From a bacterium (lineage in GTDB: Bacteria > Bacteroidota > Bacteroidia > Chitinophagales > Chitinophagaceae), in contig DAHXOZ010000004.1 of NCBI GenBank assembly GCA_027364635.1, forward strand, positions 1-53,036: DNA of 53,036 nt, in the 5' to 3' direction. The notes beneath the pieces are model-generated. The model had not been told where the DNA came from. It made no database searches and saw nothing but the letters and a program-made list of their open reading frames with translations. Positions within the stretch are counted from its first letter, which is position 1; every line of letters begins with the position of its first letter. The translations under genes and the position numbers were made by a program. Below are positions 18,161 through 25,917 of this stretch, one piece after another.

Positions 18161-19885
18161 ATGAAAAGACTTTATCTGCTTCTTATTGCAATTTTTATCC
18201 TTGTTACCGGAGGCTATTTTTATCTTCGATTTCATTTTTTAAAAGCAAAAGATTTTAAACCTGATTACTCCAAATCCAAATCAGTTGCCGATCTGCGACC
18301 GGCAATAATTGCAAAACTTCAGCAATTAGTAAAAGATGCTTCCGCAGGGCTCTATCATTTGTCAATAGAAAGAATCGATCCTGATATTTCAGCTTTGTCA
18401 ATAAATATTAATAACGCTGTTCTTACTCCTGACTCTGCAATGATCAACAATTTGGATAGTCTTCACATGCTTCCGGATGATGTATATAAAATTTCATTTT
18501 CTTCATTATATATGGATGGAATTGTGATTAATGATCTGTTATCAAAAAATCATTTATCGCTACATAAAATTATGATAAGCGAACCGGTTATAGAAGTGTA
18601 TCATAAAGAGAAATCGTATAATAAAGCGATTCGCATAAAGAATGATTCTACCACCATTTATAAAAGAATCATGAAGAAAATGAAAAGCATTTCAATTAAT
18701 ACAATTGAATTGGCGGGAGGGACTTTTATAAGCCATATTGGCACTGGAAATAAAATGAATAAATTTAACGACGTTTCTATTGTTTTGAATAACATACTAA
18801 TAGATTCATCAACAGAATATGATTCAAAAAGGTTCCTTTTTGCAAGACAGGCAAAGCTTTCAACGAAAAATTATTACAGCCGCACGCCGGATAGCCTGTA
18901 CTTTTTTAAAATTGCTTCCTTAAATATTTCTACTGCTGACAATATAGTTACTATCCACGATTTCGAATTGCATCCCCGGTTCAACAAAAAACAATTTGAA
19001 AGCCATTTGCACGAGCGAAAAGAAATGTACAATATTATAATTCCTAAAATATCATTGCAGGATGTTAACTGGTGGAATGTTATAAATCAGAAAGATATTA
19101 TTGCGCGTAAAGCAAGTATCAATAATGGTTCCTGTAAAATATTTCTTGACAGATCATTGCCTTTTCGAAAGGTAAAGATCAACAATTTTCCGGACCAGAT
19201 TTTGATGAGAATTTCTGTTCCAATATCTATAACGGAAATGCATATACGCCATAGCAAACTGGCCTATAGTGAATATAACCCCGGCATTGATAAAACAGGC
19301 ACCATCTATATTGATGATATGAATGGTGAGGTAACGAATATTACGAATATGCCTGACCAAATAAAAAAACAAAATCTTCTGGTATTAAGATCATCAGGGC
19401 TGTTCATGCATAAAATCCCGATAACAAACGGTTTTACATTTGACCTTTCTAAATATAAATCCGGAAACTTTACGATGGATCTTAATATTGGAGAAATAGA
19501 CAGCGCTGTTTTAAATCCAATCACCGAACCAATGGCCGGATTCATGATAAAGAAAGGAACTATAGAAAAAGGATTAGCGCATGTAAGAGGTGACAATTTT
19601 AAAGCAAACGGGAAAGGTGAATTATTGTATAAAAATTTGTACCTGGTAGGCCTTAAAAAGGACGAAAGTAAGCTCTCAGGTATGAAAAAGAAAAGTCTGC
19701 TAAATTTTTTTGGAAACGTATTTCTTATTAAAAATAACAACCCTCAAAAAGACAGTGAGCCGCGGACCGTGGATTTTAATTCTAAAAGAGATAGCAAAAC
19801 AACTTTTTTTAGTCTTGTATGGGGAACGATATATTCAGGAATTCTGGAAACAATAGGATTGCCGAAAAGCTTTGCCAGCCATTGA
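18161..19885 (+). CDS. AsmA/TamB-like membrane-anchored periplasmic protein (tentative)
   Basis: A 574-residue protein with one N-terminal membrane anchor (residues 4-25), then a long beta-rich region of repeating amphipathic strands. The C-terminal part has GFTFDLSKYKSGNFTMDLNIGEIDSAVLNPITEPMAGFMIKKGTIEKG, resembling AsmA C-terminal segments, and the chain ends in SGILETIGLPKSFASH. AsmA-like proteins sit in the envelope and move or organise phospholipid or LPS; that role is inferred from layout only. It may be in the ECF regulon through the variant promoter 7 nt upstream. It converges with the methyltransferase gene at 19908. Confidence 0.5.
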   Translation: MKRLYLLLIAIFILVTGGYFYLRFHFLKAKDFKPDYSKSKSVADLRPAIIAKLQQLVKDASAGLYHLSIERIDPDISALSININNAVLTPDSAMINNLDSLHMLPDDVYKISFSSLYMDGIVINDLLSKNHLSLHKIMISEPVIEVYHKEKSYNKAIRIKNDSTTIYKRIMKKMKSISINTIELAGGTFISHIGTGNKMNKFNDVSIVLNNILIDSSTEYDSKRFLFARQAKLSTKNYYSRTPDSLYFFKIASLNISTADNIVTIHDFELHPRFNKKQFESHLHERKEMYNIIIPKISLQDVNWWNVINQKDIIARKASINNGSCKIFLDRSLPFRKVKINNFPDQILMRISVPISITEMHIRHSKLAYSEYNPGIDKTGTIYIDDMNGEVTNITNMPDQIKKQNLLVLRSSGLFMHKIPITNGFTFDLSKYKSGNFTMDLNIGEIDSAVLNPITEPMAGFMIKKGTIEKGLAHVRGDNFKANGKGELLYKNLYLVGLKKDESKLSGMKKKSLLNFFGNVFLIKNNNPQKDSEPRTVDFNSKRDSKTTFFSLVWGTIYSGILETIGLPKSFASH

Positions 19886-19907
19886 AAGGTCAAAAGCTTT
19901 TTGGAAA

Positions 19908-20726
19908 CTACTTCTTCTGCATAGAAATAATATAATAATCGCCAATATTTTTCCAGGGCCAGATTTTTCTCTTTTTTTCTTCTTTTGTTTTTAAATATTG
20001 ATAAGCCCGCGGATATTTTTCTGCAAAATTTTCTAAATAGGATGGCGGAACAAAAGTGCACAGTCCTTCCACTGACAACAAGTCAAAATCGCTTTTTAAA
20101 TATTTAATTACATAAGAAGGATTATAGTACCAGCATTTAAAATGATGGCCATCTATCTTCGCTCTCCGGCCTTTTTTACTGAAAAAGCGGCGTGTGGCGG
20201 TTTTAAATTTTCCTTTAAATATTAAGAGAAATTCCCACAAACAAAATTTTGGTAAAAGGACCAAAGTTACAATTCCATTTGGTTTTAATAACGAGGAAAA
20301 AGAGGTAAGCACTTTATCTAGATCTCCGGTACAATTCAAACCGGCAAAATTGGAAAAGATCATATTATAAGGGCCTTTATTCTGTAATCTTTCTAATTGG
20401 GTAAACGAACAACATTCATAAGAAATTAAATTATCGAGCACTTCGTTTCGTATTTTTTGATGGATTACTTCAAGCATTCCTGTAGAAATATCAGTCGCAT
20501 GAACTTCACATTTTTGTTGCGCCAGCCATACTGCATCTTCTCCGGTTCCGCTATTTAATTCTAAAATAGAATTTCCGGATTGAATTAATTTTTTCAAATG
20601 TGATCGAACTCTCTCTCTCTTATATTGAATAATTGTATTGCCCGAATACAATGAATCAAAATGGTTTGCCTGCTGTGAAAAGGCGGCAGCCACAAGCGTT
20701 TCATTATTTGAACTGTCGACGATCAT
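19908..20726 (-). CDS. Class I SAM-dependent methyltransferase
   Basis: A 272-residue Rossmann-fold methyltransferase. Motif I is ILELNSGTGEDAVWLAQ at about residue 55, followed by the acidic strand end VHATDISTGMLEV. Beyond the core, the C-terminal half holds a basic segment (FFSKKGRRAKIDGHHFKCWYYNPSYVIKYL), with the Tyr/Trp-rich pattern of substrate-binding lids. It overlaps the upstream radical SAM gene by 4 bp, so both come from one transcript. It probably methylates the product of, or a glycan modified by, the radical SAM partner; the substrate is unknown. Confidence 0.85.
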   Translation of the reverse strand: MIVDSSNNETLVAAAFSQQANHFDSLYSGNTIIQYKRERVRSHLKKLIQSGNSILELNSGTGEDAVWLAQQKCEVHATDISTGMLEVIHQKIRNEVLDNLISYECCSFTQLERLQNKGPYNMIFSNFAGLNCTGDLDKVLTSFSSLLKPNGIVTLVLLPKFCLWEFLLIFKGKFKTATRRFFSKKGRRAKIDGHHFKCWYYNPSYVIKYLKSDFDLLSVEGLCTFVPPSYLENFAEKYPRAYQYLKTKEEKKRKIWPWKNIGDYYIISMQKK

Positions 20727-22183
20727 GCTTTTTCCAATTGACGAAGTTTTATTTTTTCAACAAAAGCAGCAGGAATATAATAAAATCCGGACAATGCTTT
20801 CCTGGCTGTTTTAAAAGTTATTTGGCCAGGTTTTGCAAGTAGCTGTTTAAAATTTTCAAACGATAAATGTTTGCGGTAACTTTTATGAACATAGCTGTGA
20901 AGCTGTTTATAAAAAGCCGGTTGGTAATTGTTGTGAAACATTAAAGCCATTTCATCAGAATCCGTCCAGTTGGTTTTTTCTTTTAATTGGGATTTGACAT
21001 TCTCATAAAAAACAGTGCCTGGCAAAGGATAAGAAACGGATATGCCGATTTCATAAGGTAATAATTTATTGATCATAGAAATCGTTTTTTCAATGTCTTC
21101 ACGCGTTTCGCCGGGATAACCAAACTGGATAAAAAAGGAAGGTTTGATGTTGTTTTTTTTCAACAACCGTGTAGCTTCAAAAATTTGATGCACGGTAGTT
21201 CCCTTGTCCATCGCGTCAAGAATTTTTTGGGACCCGCTTTCGGCGCCCATCCAGATATTATCGCAACCGGCTCTTGCAAGATCTTTTATATTATTTTCCT
21301 TTAATAGAAGATCTACACGACCCTGCATTTTAAACTTAAATGACAATCTTTCCTTCTCAACCAGATCTGCAAACTCCTTTACCCATCCCGGTTTCAATCC
21401 AAAAATATCATCACAAAACCAGATGTGATCGAAGTTGAAACTAGCTTTTAGCATTATTAGTTCGTTTACTACGTTTTGCGGTGAACGGGTATTATAACGA
21501 TTGCCATAAATCGGCTTTGCACACCAATTACATTTAAAAGGACAGCCTCTTGTTGTTGCCATGTTCACAGAAAAATACCCTGCATTTTTTATCCATAATT
21601 TTCTGTATGGTGCCAGGTCAATAAGATCCCATGCGGGAAAAGGAAGTGCATCGAGATCATGCATTACATTTCGCTTTCCGGTTTTAATAACTGTCTCGTT
21701 GTGAAAAAAGGCGAGGCCTTCGATGTTCAAAAAATCGGTTTCTTTTTTTTGAATAGCATCAAGGAGTTTCAACAATGTGATTTCCGCTTCACCTATTAAT
21801 ATAAAATCTGCTCCTTCGTTCAAATACATTTCATACCTGTCGGTAGCATCAGAGCTTGAAACAATAACGGTACAGCCACACGCTTTTGCCAAGCGGATCA
21901 TTTTAAATGCTGCATTCCGCATGTTAGTGAGACACATTTTGGTGAGGTAGTTAAAACCATCATCATATAATACAAAAAACCCTGGTTTTATTTTTTCAAG
22001 AACCGGCAGAATTTCAATCGGGTATTCACAAAACATGGTATCGAATAATGAAACTTCATAACCATTTTGCCTCGTTAATGAAGCAGCATATAAAGTGCCT
22101 AAAGGAGCGTATGGAAGGCCTGTTGCCCATTGCTTGGGATCATAACTGAGGAAATAAGAATGAGAGAAGAGAACTTTCGGCAT
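20723..22183 (-). CDS. B12-binding-domain radical SAM protein (first copy)
   Basis: A 486-residue enzyme. The N-terminal cobalamin-binding-like domain is at about 1-150 (YAPLGTLYAASLTRQNGYEVSLFDTMF). The radical SAM core begins at about residue 200, with the iron-sulfur ligands in RGCPFKCNWCAKP (C-x3-C-x2-C). GAESGSQKILDAMDKGTT and FFIQFGYPGETREDIEKTI are typical of the B12-radical SAM group, which includes methylases and ring-forming enzymes. I use ATG 22183 because the upstream TTG at 22198 adds five non-conserved residues. ECF site 4 lies 45 nt upstream. The product is unknown; a second homologue is at 25918-27417. Confidence 0.88.
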   Translation of the reverse strand: MPKVLFSHSYFLSYDPKQWATGLPYAPLGTLYAASLTRQNGYEVSLFDTMFCEYPIEILPVLEKIKPGFFVLYDDGFNYLTKMCLTNMRNAAFKMIRLAKACGCTVIVSSSDATDRYEMYLNEGADFILIGEAEITLLKLLDAIQKKETDFLNIEGLAFFHNETVIKTGKRNVMHDLDALPFPAWDLIDLAPYRKLWIKNAGYFSVNMATTRGCPFKCNWCAKPIYGNRYNTRSPQNVVNELIMLKASFNFDHIWFCDDIFGLKPGWVKEFADLVEKERLSFKFKMQGRVDLLLKENNIKDLARAGCDNIWMGAESGSQKILDAMDKGTTVHQIFEATRLLKKNNIKPSFFIQFGYPGETREDIEKTISMINKLLPYEIGISVSYPLPGTVFYENVKSQLKEKTNWTDSDEMALMFHNNYQPAFYKQLHSYVHKSYRKHLSFENFKQLLAKPGQITFKTARKALSGFYYIPAAFVEKIKLRQLEKA

Positions 22184-22228
22184 AATAGTAATTCTCAATG
22201 GAGCTGATCATTTGAAACAAGTAAAAAT

Positions 22229-22257
22229 AAAACGAAAAGTAAATACTAAAGGTTGCC
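22229..22257 (-). promoter_or_regulatory. ECF-type promoter, site 4 (B12-radical SAM/methyltransferase operon)
   Basis: On the minus strand GGCAACC (22257-22251), 16 nt, CGTTTT (22234-22229), followed 45 nt later by the ATG at 22183. It lies in the gap between folE and the radical SAM gene and so separates the two operons. Confidence 0.83.
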
Positions 22258-22308
22258 TCGAGCAGGGAGCTGCATAAGAATACCATCTCACCGTTCTTGT
22301 AGTTGTTG

Positions 22309-22920
22309 CTAATCGATTTTCAACAGACTTAGGAGTTCTTGTTTCTTTTCGGATTTAAACCGCCCGTGATAACTGGTTGTTGTGGTAAAGCAGCCGCTGT
22401 CCTTTATGCCACGGGAAGAGATACAAAAATGCTCTGCTTCAATAATTACCGCAATATCTTCGGTTTCCAATTTTATTTTAAGAAATGCCGCTATCTCTCT
22501 TGTCAGCCTTTCCTGCACCTGCGGCCGCCTTGAAAAATATTCAACTGCCCTGTTCAGTTTCGAAAGGCCTGCTACTTTTCTATCGGGAATATAAGCGACA
22601 TGCACTTTTCCGATAATCGGCAGAAAGTGGTGTTCGCAAAAAGAATAAAGCGGGATGTTTTTTTCAAGCACAATTTCTCCATAATTATATTCATTATTAA
22701 AAAGCGTGATTTCCGGCTCTTTTGCAGAATCCAGGCCGCTGAATATTTCATGGACATACATTTTAGCTACCCGTTGTGGAGTGTCTTTCAAACTATCATT
22801 TTCCAGGTCTAATCCTAATATATACATGATCTCAGCGAAGTGCCTTTTTATTAGCGCCGTTTTTTCGCTTGCAGTGAGAGGATTCGTCTTAATTGTATCA
22901 ATTATTTCTTCAATTTCCAT
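22309..22920 (-). CDS. folE: GTP cyclohydrolase I
   Basis: A 203-residue enzyme that converts GTP to 7,8-dihydroneopterin triphosphate, the first step of folate and other pterin synthesis. The family core is complete: DTPQRVAKMYVHEIFSGL, LYSFCEHHFLPIIGKVHVAYIP with the zinc Cys and His ligands, GLSKLNRAVEYFSRRPQVQERLT, and the second zinc Cys in EAEHFCISSRGI. Length is normal. Its ATG overlaps the stop of the doxX-like gene by 1 bp (TAATG), so both are translated from one message starting at the second ECF promoter. Control of a folE by an ECF factor suggests a stress-specific or extra copy, not simple housekeeping. Confidence 0.97.
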   Translation of the reverse strand: MEIEEIIDTIKTNPLTASEKTALIKRHFAEIMYILGLDLENDSLKDTPQRVAKMYVHEIFSGLDSAKEPEITLFNNEYNYGEIVLEKNIPLYSFCEHHFLPIIGKVHVAYIPDRKVAGLSKLNRAVEYFSRRPQVQERLTREIAAFLKIKLETEDIAVIIEAEHFCISSRGIKDSGCFTTTTSYHGRFKSEKKQELLSLLKID

Positions 22921-23294
22921 TATGCTAGCTTTCTTTCCTTAATAATCGTAAGTTGTGCAAGGGTATAGGCGCCGATAGCCATTACAATATCACGCACAGC
23001 TACGTCGAGGTAATTTAAGCCAATGATTAATTGTAGGGCAATGCATAATAACCATATCATTACGATATAAGCGCCTATGCGCGGTTTTACCAATACAATA
23101 ATGCCGGCAATGATTTCTATAATACCCACTATTTTCATAAATACCAATGCGTTTATAGGAATGAGATCAGCGTTTTTTCCAAGATAATCCACCCAATTGA
23201 CAAGCAGGTTCGTAAATTTATCCAATCCTGCCACAATGGGAACAATACCAAATGTGAACTTTAAGGTCTTTTGTAATTGATCAATCGTTGTCAT
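22920..23294 (-). CDS. DoxX-like four-helix membrane protein
   Basis: A small 124-residue inner-membrane protein with four predicted helices (about 10-30, 48-68, 72-90, 98-117). It has the DoxX-like pattern of a Gly/Asp-containing first helix (FTFGIVPIVAGLDKFTNLL) and helix 2 reading MKIVGIIEIIAGIIVLV. Members are linked to redox stress or quinone chemistry but are poorly defined. It is the first gene of a two-gene operon with folE and has a promoter matching that of the divergent ECF sigma gene at 23408. Confidence 0.65.
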   Translation of the reverse strand: MTTIDQLQKTLKFTFGIVPIVAGLDKFTNLLVNWVDYLGKNADLIPINALVFMKIVGIIEIIAGIIVLVKPRIGAYIVMIWLLCIALQLIIGLNYLDVAVRDIVMAIGAYTLAQLTIIKERKLA

Positions 23295-23317
23295 AATATT
23301 TTGGTTTATTTAAAGAA

Positions 23318-23346
23318 TTAGATTCAGGAGTATGGAAAAGGTTACA
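23318..23346 (-). promoter_or_regulatory. Second ECF specificity: promoter of doxX-like/folE operon
   Basis: On the minus strand TGTAACC (23346-23340) is followed by TTTT, and ATCTAA (23323-23318) begins 16 nt after GTAACC. The start codon of the doxX-like gene is 23 nt further on. The divergent promoter at 23367-23395 has the same boxes and spacing. Confidence 0.75.
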
Positions 23347-23366
23347 AAAATATTTTTGGTAAAAGT

Positions 23367-23395
23367 TGTAACGTTTTGCTTTCGTCATTATCTAA
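23367..23395 (+). promoter_or_regulatory. Second ECF specificity: promoter of the ECF sigma gene at 23408
   Basis: TGTAACG at 23367-23373 followed by TTTT, 16 nt from GTAACG to ATCTAA at 23390-23395, 12 nt before the ATG at 23408. Its boxes match the divergent doxX-like promoter and differ clearly from the GGCAACC class, implying that this sigma factor regulates itself and the divergent operon. Confidence 0.75.
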
Positions 23396-23407
23396 CAAAA
23401 TATACAA

Positions 23408-24055
23408 ATGGAATCAGGAACTCTTTTATCATTGAATAAACTTGCAGATCCGGAGCTGGTATTGCGTATACTTGCCGGTGAAAAGCGGCTTTACGAAATA
23501 ATTATACGCCGCTACAATCAGCGACTTTACCGGATAGGGATGTCAATACTTAAAAATGATGCGAATACAGAAGATGCTATGCAAACGACCTACGTAAAGG
23601 CTTACGAACACTTAAGTCAGTTCAAACAACAGTCATCTTTAAGTACGTGGGTTATCAGAATCATGATAAATGAATGCCTCTCCAGGAAAAAAATGAATCA
23701 ACGTTTTGCTAATGGTGGGATAGAAAAATATTTGGAAAATAAAAGTAGTATGAAGACGCCTGCTCATATTTTTATGAATAAAGAATTGAATGGTGTTTTG
23801 GAAAATGCCATCGCCAACTTGCCACAAAAATACAGGATCGTCTTTATCCTGAGGGAAGTAGAAGAGCTATCAGTAAAAGAAACAGGCGAAGCCCTTGAGC
23901 TTGAAGAATCGAATGTGAAAGTTCGCCTTAACCGCGCAAAAAATATGCTGCGTCAAGATCTGAATGGTTATCTTAAAGAAAATGTTTATTCCTTCCATCT
24001 TTCGCGCTGTGATGTTATCGTAAAAAATGTGTTTAACCGGTTATCGATTGGATAA
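23408..24055 (+). CDS. ECF RNA polymerase sigma factor (second)
   Basis: A 215-residue sigma-70 family ECF factor. Region 2 is at about 35-100 (YEIIIRRYNQRLYRIGMSILKN, DAMQTTYVKAYEHL, LSTWVIRIMINECLSRKK) and region 4 at about 135-190 (LPQKYRIVFILREVEELSVKETGEAL, ESNVKVRLNRAKNMLRQDL). No anti-sigma gene follows; the downstream gene is convergent. Its C-terminus extends about 25 residues beyond region 4 with a Cys, which could be regulatory. Divergent from doxX-like/folE, with matching promoters on both sides, so it is probably autoregulated and controls that operon. Confidence 0.93.
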   Translation: MESGTLLSLNKLADPELVLRILAGEKRLYEIIIRRYNQRLYRIGMSILKNDANTEDAMQTTYVKAYEHLSQFKQQSSLSTWVIRIMINECLSRKKMNQRFANGGIEKYLENKSSMKTPAHIFMNKELNGVLENAIANLPQKYRIVFILREVEELSVKETGEALELEESNVKVRLNRAKNMLRQDLNGYLKENVYSFHLSRCDVIVKNVFNRLSIG

Positions 24056-24086
24056 TAAATTTGTTTTAGAAAATCATCGCTTATTC

Positions 24087-25136
24087 TCATCCAACTTTTT
24101 GACCTGCAGGCAAATTAAGCGAGCAAACACATTTTAAACATGTGGGATTATTATCCATATCCAAAGTTTTTCTAAAATGGATCGCTTCTTTGCTGTTTAA
24201 AATCTCTGCTAAAGAATTATCATGAATGTTCCCAAAAGCCTCGTGAAAAAAACAGGGACGAACGGTTCCATCGGCTTCAATTACTGTAGATACCCACGGA
24301 GCATTACATTTTTTATAAGGAAAAATGTTTAGCCCGTAAAACGCAGCATAATACTCATATATTTTCATTATTTTTTCAGGTGATTCTGCAATGAATTTAT
24401 TTTTGAAATCGTTTTTATTCGTGATCAATAAATTAGCAATCACATTTTTTAAACCTGGTAAATCATTTTCTGATAAAAGAATTTCATGCTGACGATTTTC
24501 ATCCCAGGTAATTTCGCGGTTAAAAGCATGACTGCTTACATCCGCTGGTAAAAAACTTATTTGTTGTAATCCAATTTGTCTTGCAGTTTCAACAATTTCC
24601 GGCCATATACGAAAATTCAAACGGTGAATTACTGTTCGACCAGTGATTCTGAAATGAGGATTCCGCAACCTCAGATCCTCTATTCCTTCTTTAAGTTTTT
24701 TAAATGCCCCGGGAATATTTCTGATCCTGTCATGTGTTATTTCATCGCCATCAATTGAAACAATAATTTCATTTACCCATTCAACTATTTGCTCCGCATT
24801 CTTTCTCAACGTAAGTCCGGTTGATAACAATGACACTTTAATATTTTCCTTCTTTAGAATTTCACAAAACCTGAAAAAATTTTTATTAAGCAAAGCCTCT
24901 CCACCCGACATCAACACTTGTTGCGTGCCAAATTTCTTTAATGAATCCATCAAACCGGAAATATCCTCTTCAGTAAGTTGTTTTAAATGTTGATTACCTT
25001 TCCAGATATCGCACATTATGCAGCGGCAATTGCACGCACTGTGAGGCATGAGAATTACAATCGGCAAAGCCAGGATCCTGCTCGTTTGTAAAGTCCTGTG
25101 GCGTTTATAAGTATGATATAAAGACTGGTGTAACAC
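24087..25136 (-). CDS. Radical SAM/SPASM-type protein
   Basis: A 349-residue radical SAM enzyme. The cluster-binding motif is in SACNCRCIMCDIWKG (C-x3-C-x2-C, about residues 34-41). It is followed by LMSGGEALLNKNFFRFCEIL and SIDGDEITHDRIRNIPGAFKKL, as in peptide- or aminosugar-modifying SPASM enzymes. The C-terminal Cys set (YKKCNAPW, GTVRPCFFHE, NPTCLKCVCSLN) looks like a SPASM or twitch domain holding extra Fe-S clusters. It is the third gene of the operon driven from site 5 and overlaps the methyltransferase gene by 1 bp. No precursor peptide gene is seen, so a small-molecule or glycan substrate is more likely than a peptide. Confidence 0.87.
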   Translation of the reverse strand: MLHQSLYHTYKRHRTLQTSRILALPIVILMPHSACNCRCIMCDIWKGNQHLKQLTEEDISGLMDSLKKFGTQQVLMSGGEALLNKNFFRFCEILKKENIKVSLLSTGLTLRKNAEQIVEWVNEIIVSIDGDEITHDRIRNIPGAFKKLKEGIEDLRLRNPHFRITGRTVIHRLNFRIWPEIVETARQIGLQQISFLPADVSSHAFNREITWDENRQHEILLSENDLPGLKNVIANLLITNKNDFKNKFIAESPEKIMKIYEYYAAFYGLNIFPYKKCNAPWVSTVIEADGTVRPCFFHEAFGNIHDNSLAEILNSKEAIHFRKTLDMDNNPTCLKCVCSLNLPAGQKVG

Positions 25137-25900
25137 TAGGTAAATTGATTTTTAATAACGATCCAATAGAATGGGCTTTTGCGAAACATCAGCTTATTAA
25201 TTAAAGAATGTGGATTATAAATTATTTTATAATTAAAAGATTCAAATTCAGCGGTAGTGTGATGAAAATAGAATCGACACATATCAGGGAACCCGATGCG
25301 GTTGAAATAATCTTTTGTTCTTTGCTGCGCAATAACTCTTTGCTCATTAGAATAAAAAGGGCTGTCAATAATATGAATTTCGCCCTGCAGAGTTAAATGC
25401 CACATTGCAATTTTAAGAATTTCAGTGGCAGATTTAAAATATTGAATTGAAGCTGCAAAAATGATCAGATCAAATTTTTTATCAGCAATGATACCTTCAC
25501 GGATATCACCAGAGATAAATTGTAAATTTTTTAGCCAGGAAAACGCTTTTTGCGCCTGCCGGATCTCGACCGTATTTATATCAATGCCCGTAACTTTGCC
25601 TGGTGTTAGAGCAGCCAAACGCGAACACAACCAACCATTACCACATCCTACTTCCAGCACATCATAAAACCGGCGTTCCTTTTTAAGATATCTTAAAAGT
25701 TTATTGCAGGATTTTTTCCGGATTTTCCACTCTTTAAAATGCGGACGCGAAGCCGGTACATCTGGCAGATTTTTAATTTCTTTTAAGGTAAATAATCTTC
25801 CTTCTTTTCTTCTTAATGAGATATATAATTTTTCAAATTCATTTTGTTTGGATGAATGGTGTGATGAAAGAAAACCGTTTATGATTCTTAAGTTGTTCAA
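25136..25900 (-). CDS. Class I SAM-dependent methyltransferase
   Basis: A 254-residue methyltransferase with motif I DVLEVGCGNGWLCSRLAAL at about residue 78, the acidic GIDINTVEIRQAQKAF and post-I FDLIIFAASIQYF. The start is TTG 25900 (MNNLRIING), 17 nt after the preceding stop; there is no ATG in the first third of the protein. It lies between the B12-radical SAM and SPASM genes and overlaps the latter by 1 bp, so all three should act on the same pathway. Substrate unknown. Confidence 0.85.
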   Translation of the reverse strand: MNNLRIINGFLSSHHSSKQNEFEKLYISLRRKEGRLFTLKEIKNLPDVPASRPHFKEWKIRKKSCNKLLRYLKKERRFYDVLEVGCGNGWLCSRLAALTPGKVTGIDINTVEIRQAQKAFSWLKNLQFISGDIREGIIADKKFDLIIFAASIQYFKSATEILKIAMWHLTLQGEIHIIDSPFYSNEQRVIAQQRTKDYFNRIGFPDMCRFYFHHTTAEFESFNYKIIYNPHSLINKLMFRKSPFYWIVIKNQFT

Positions 25901-25917
25901 GTTTTTATTATTAAAAA

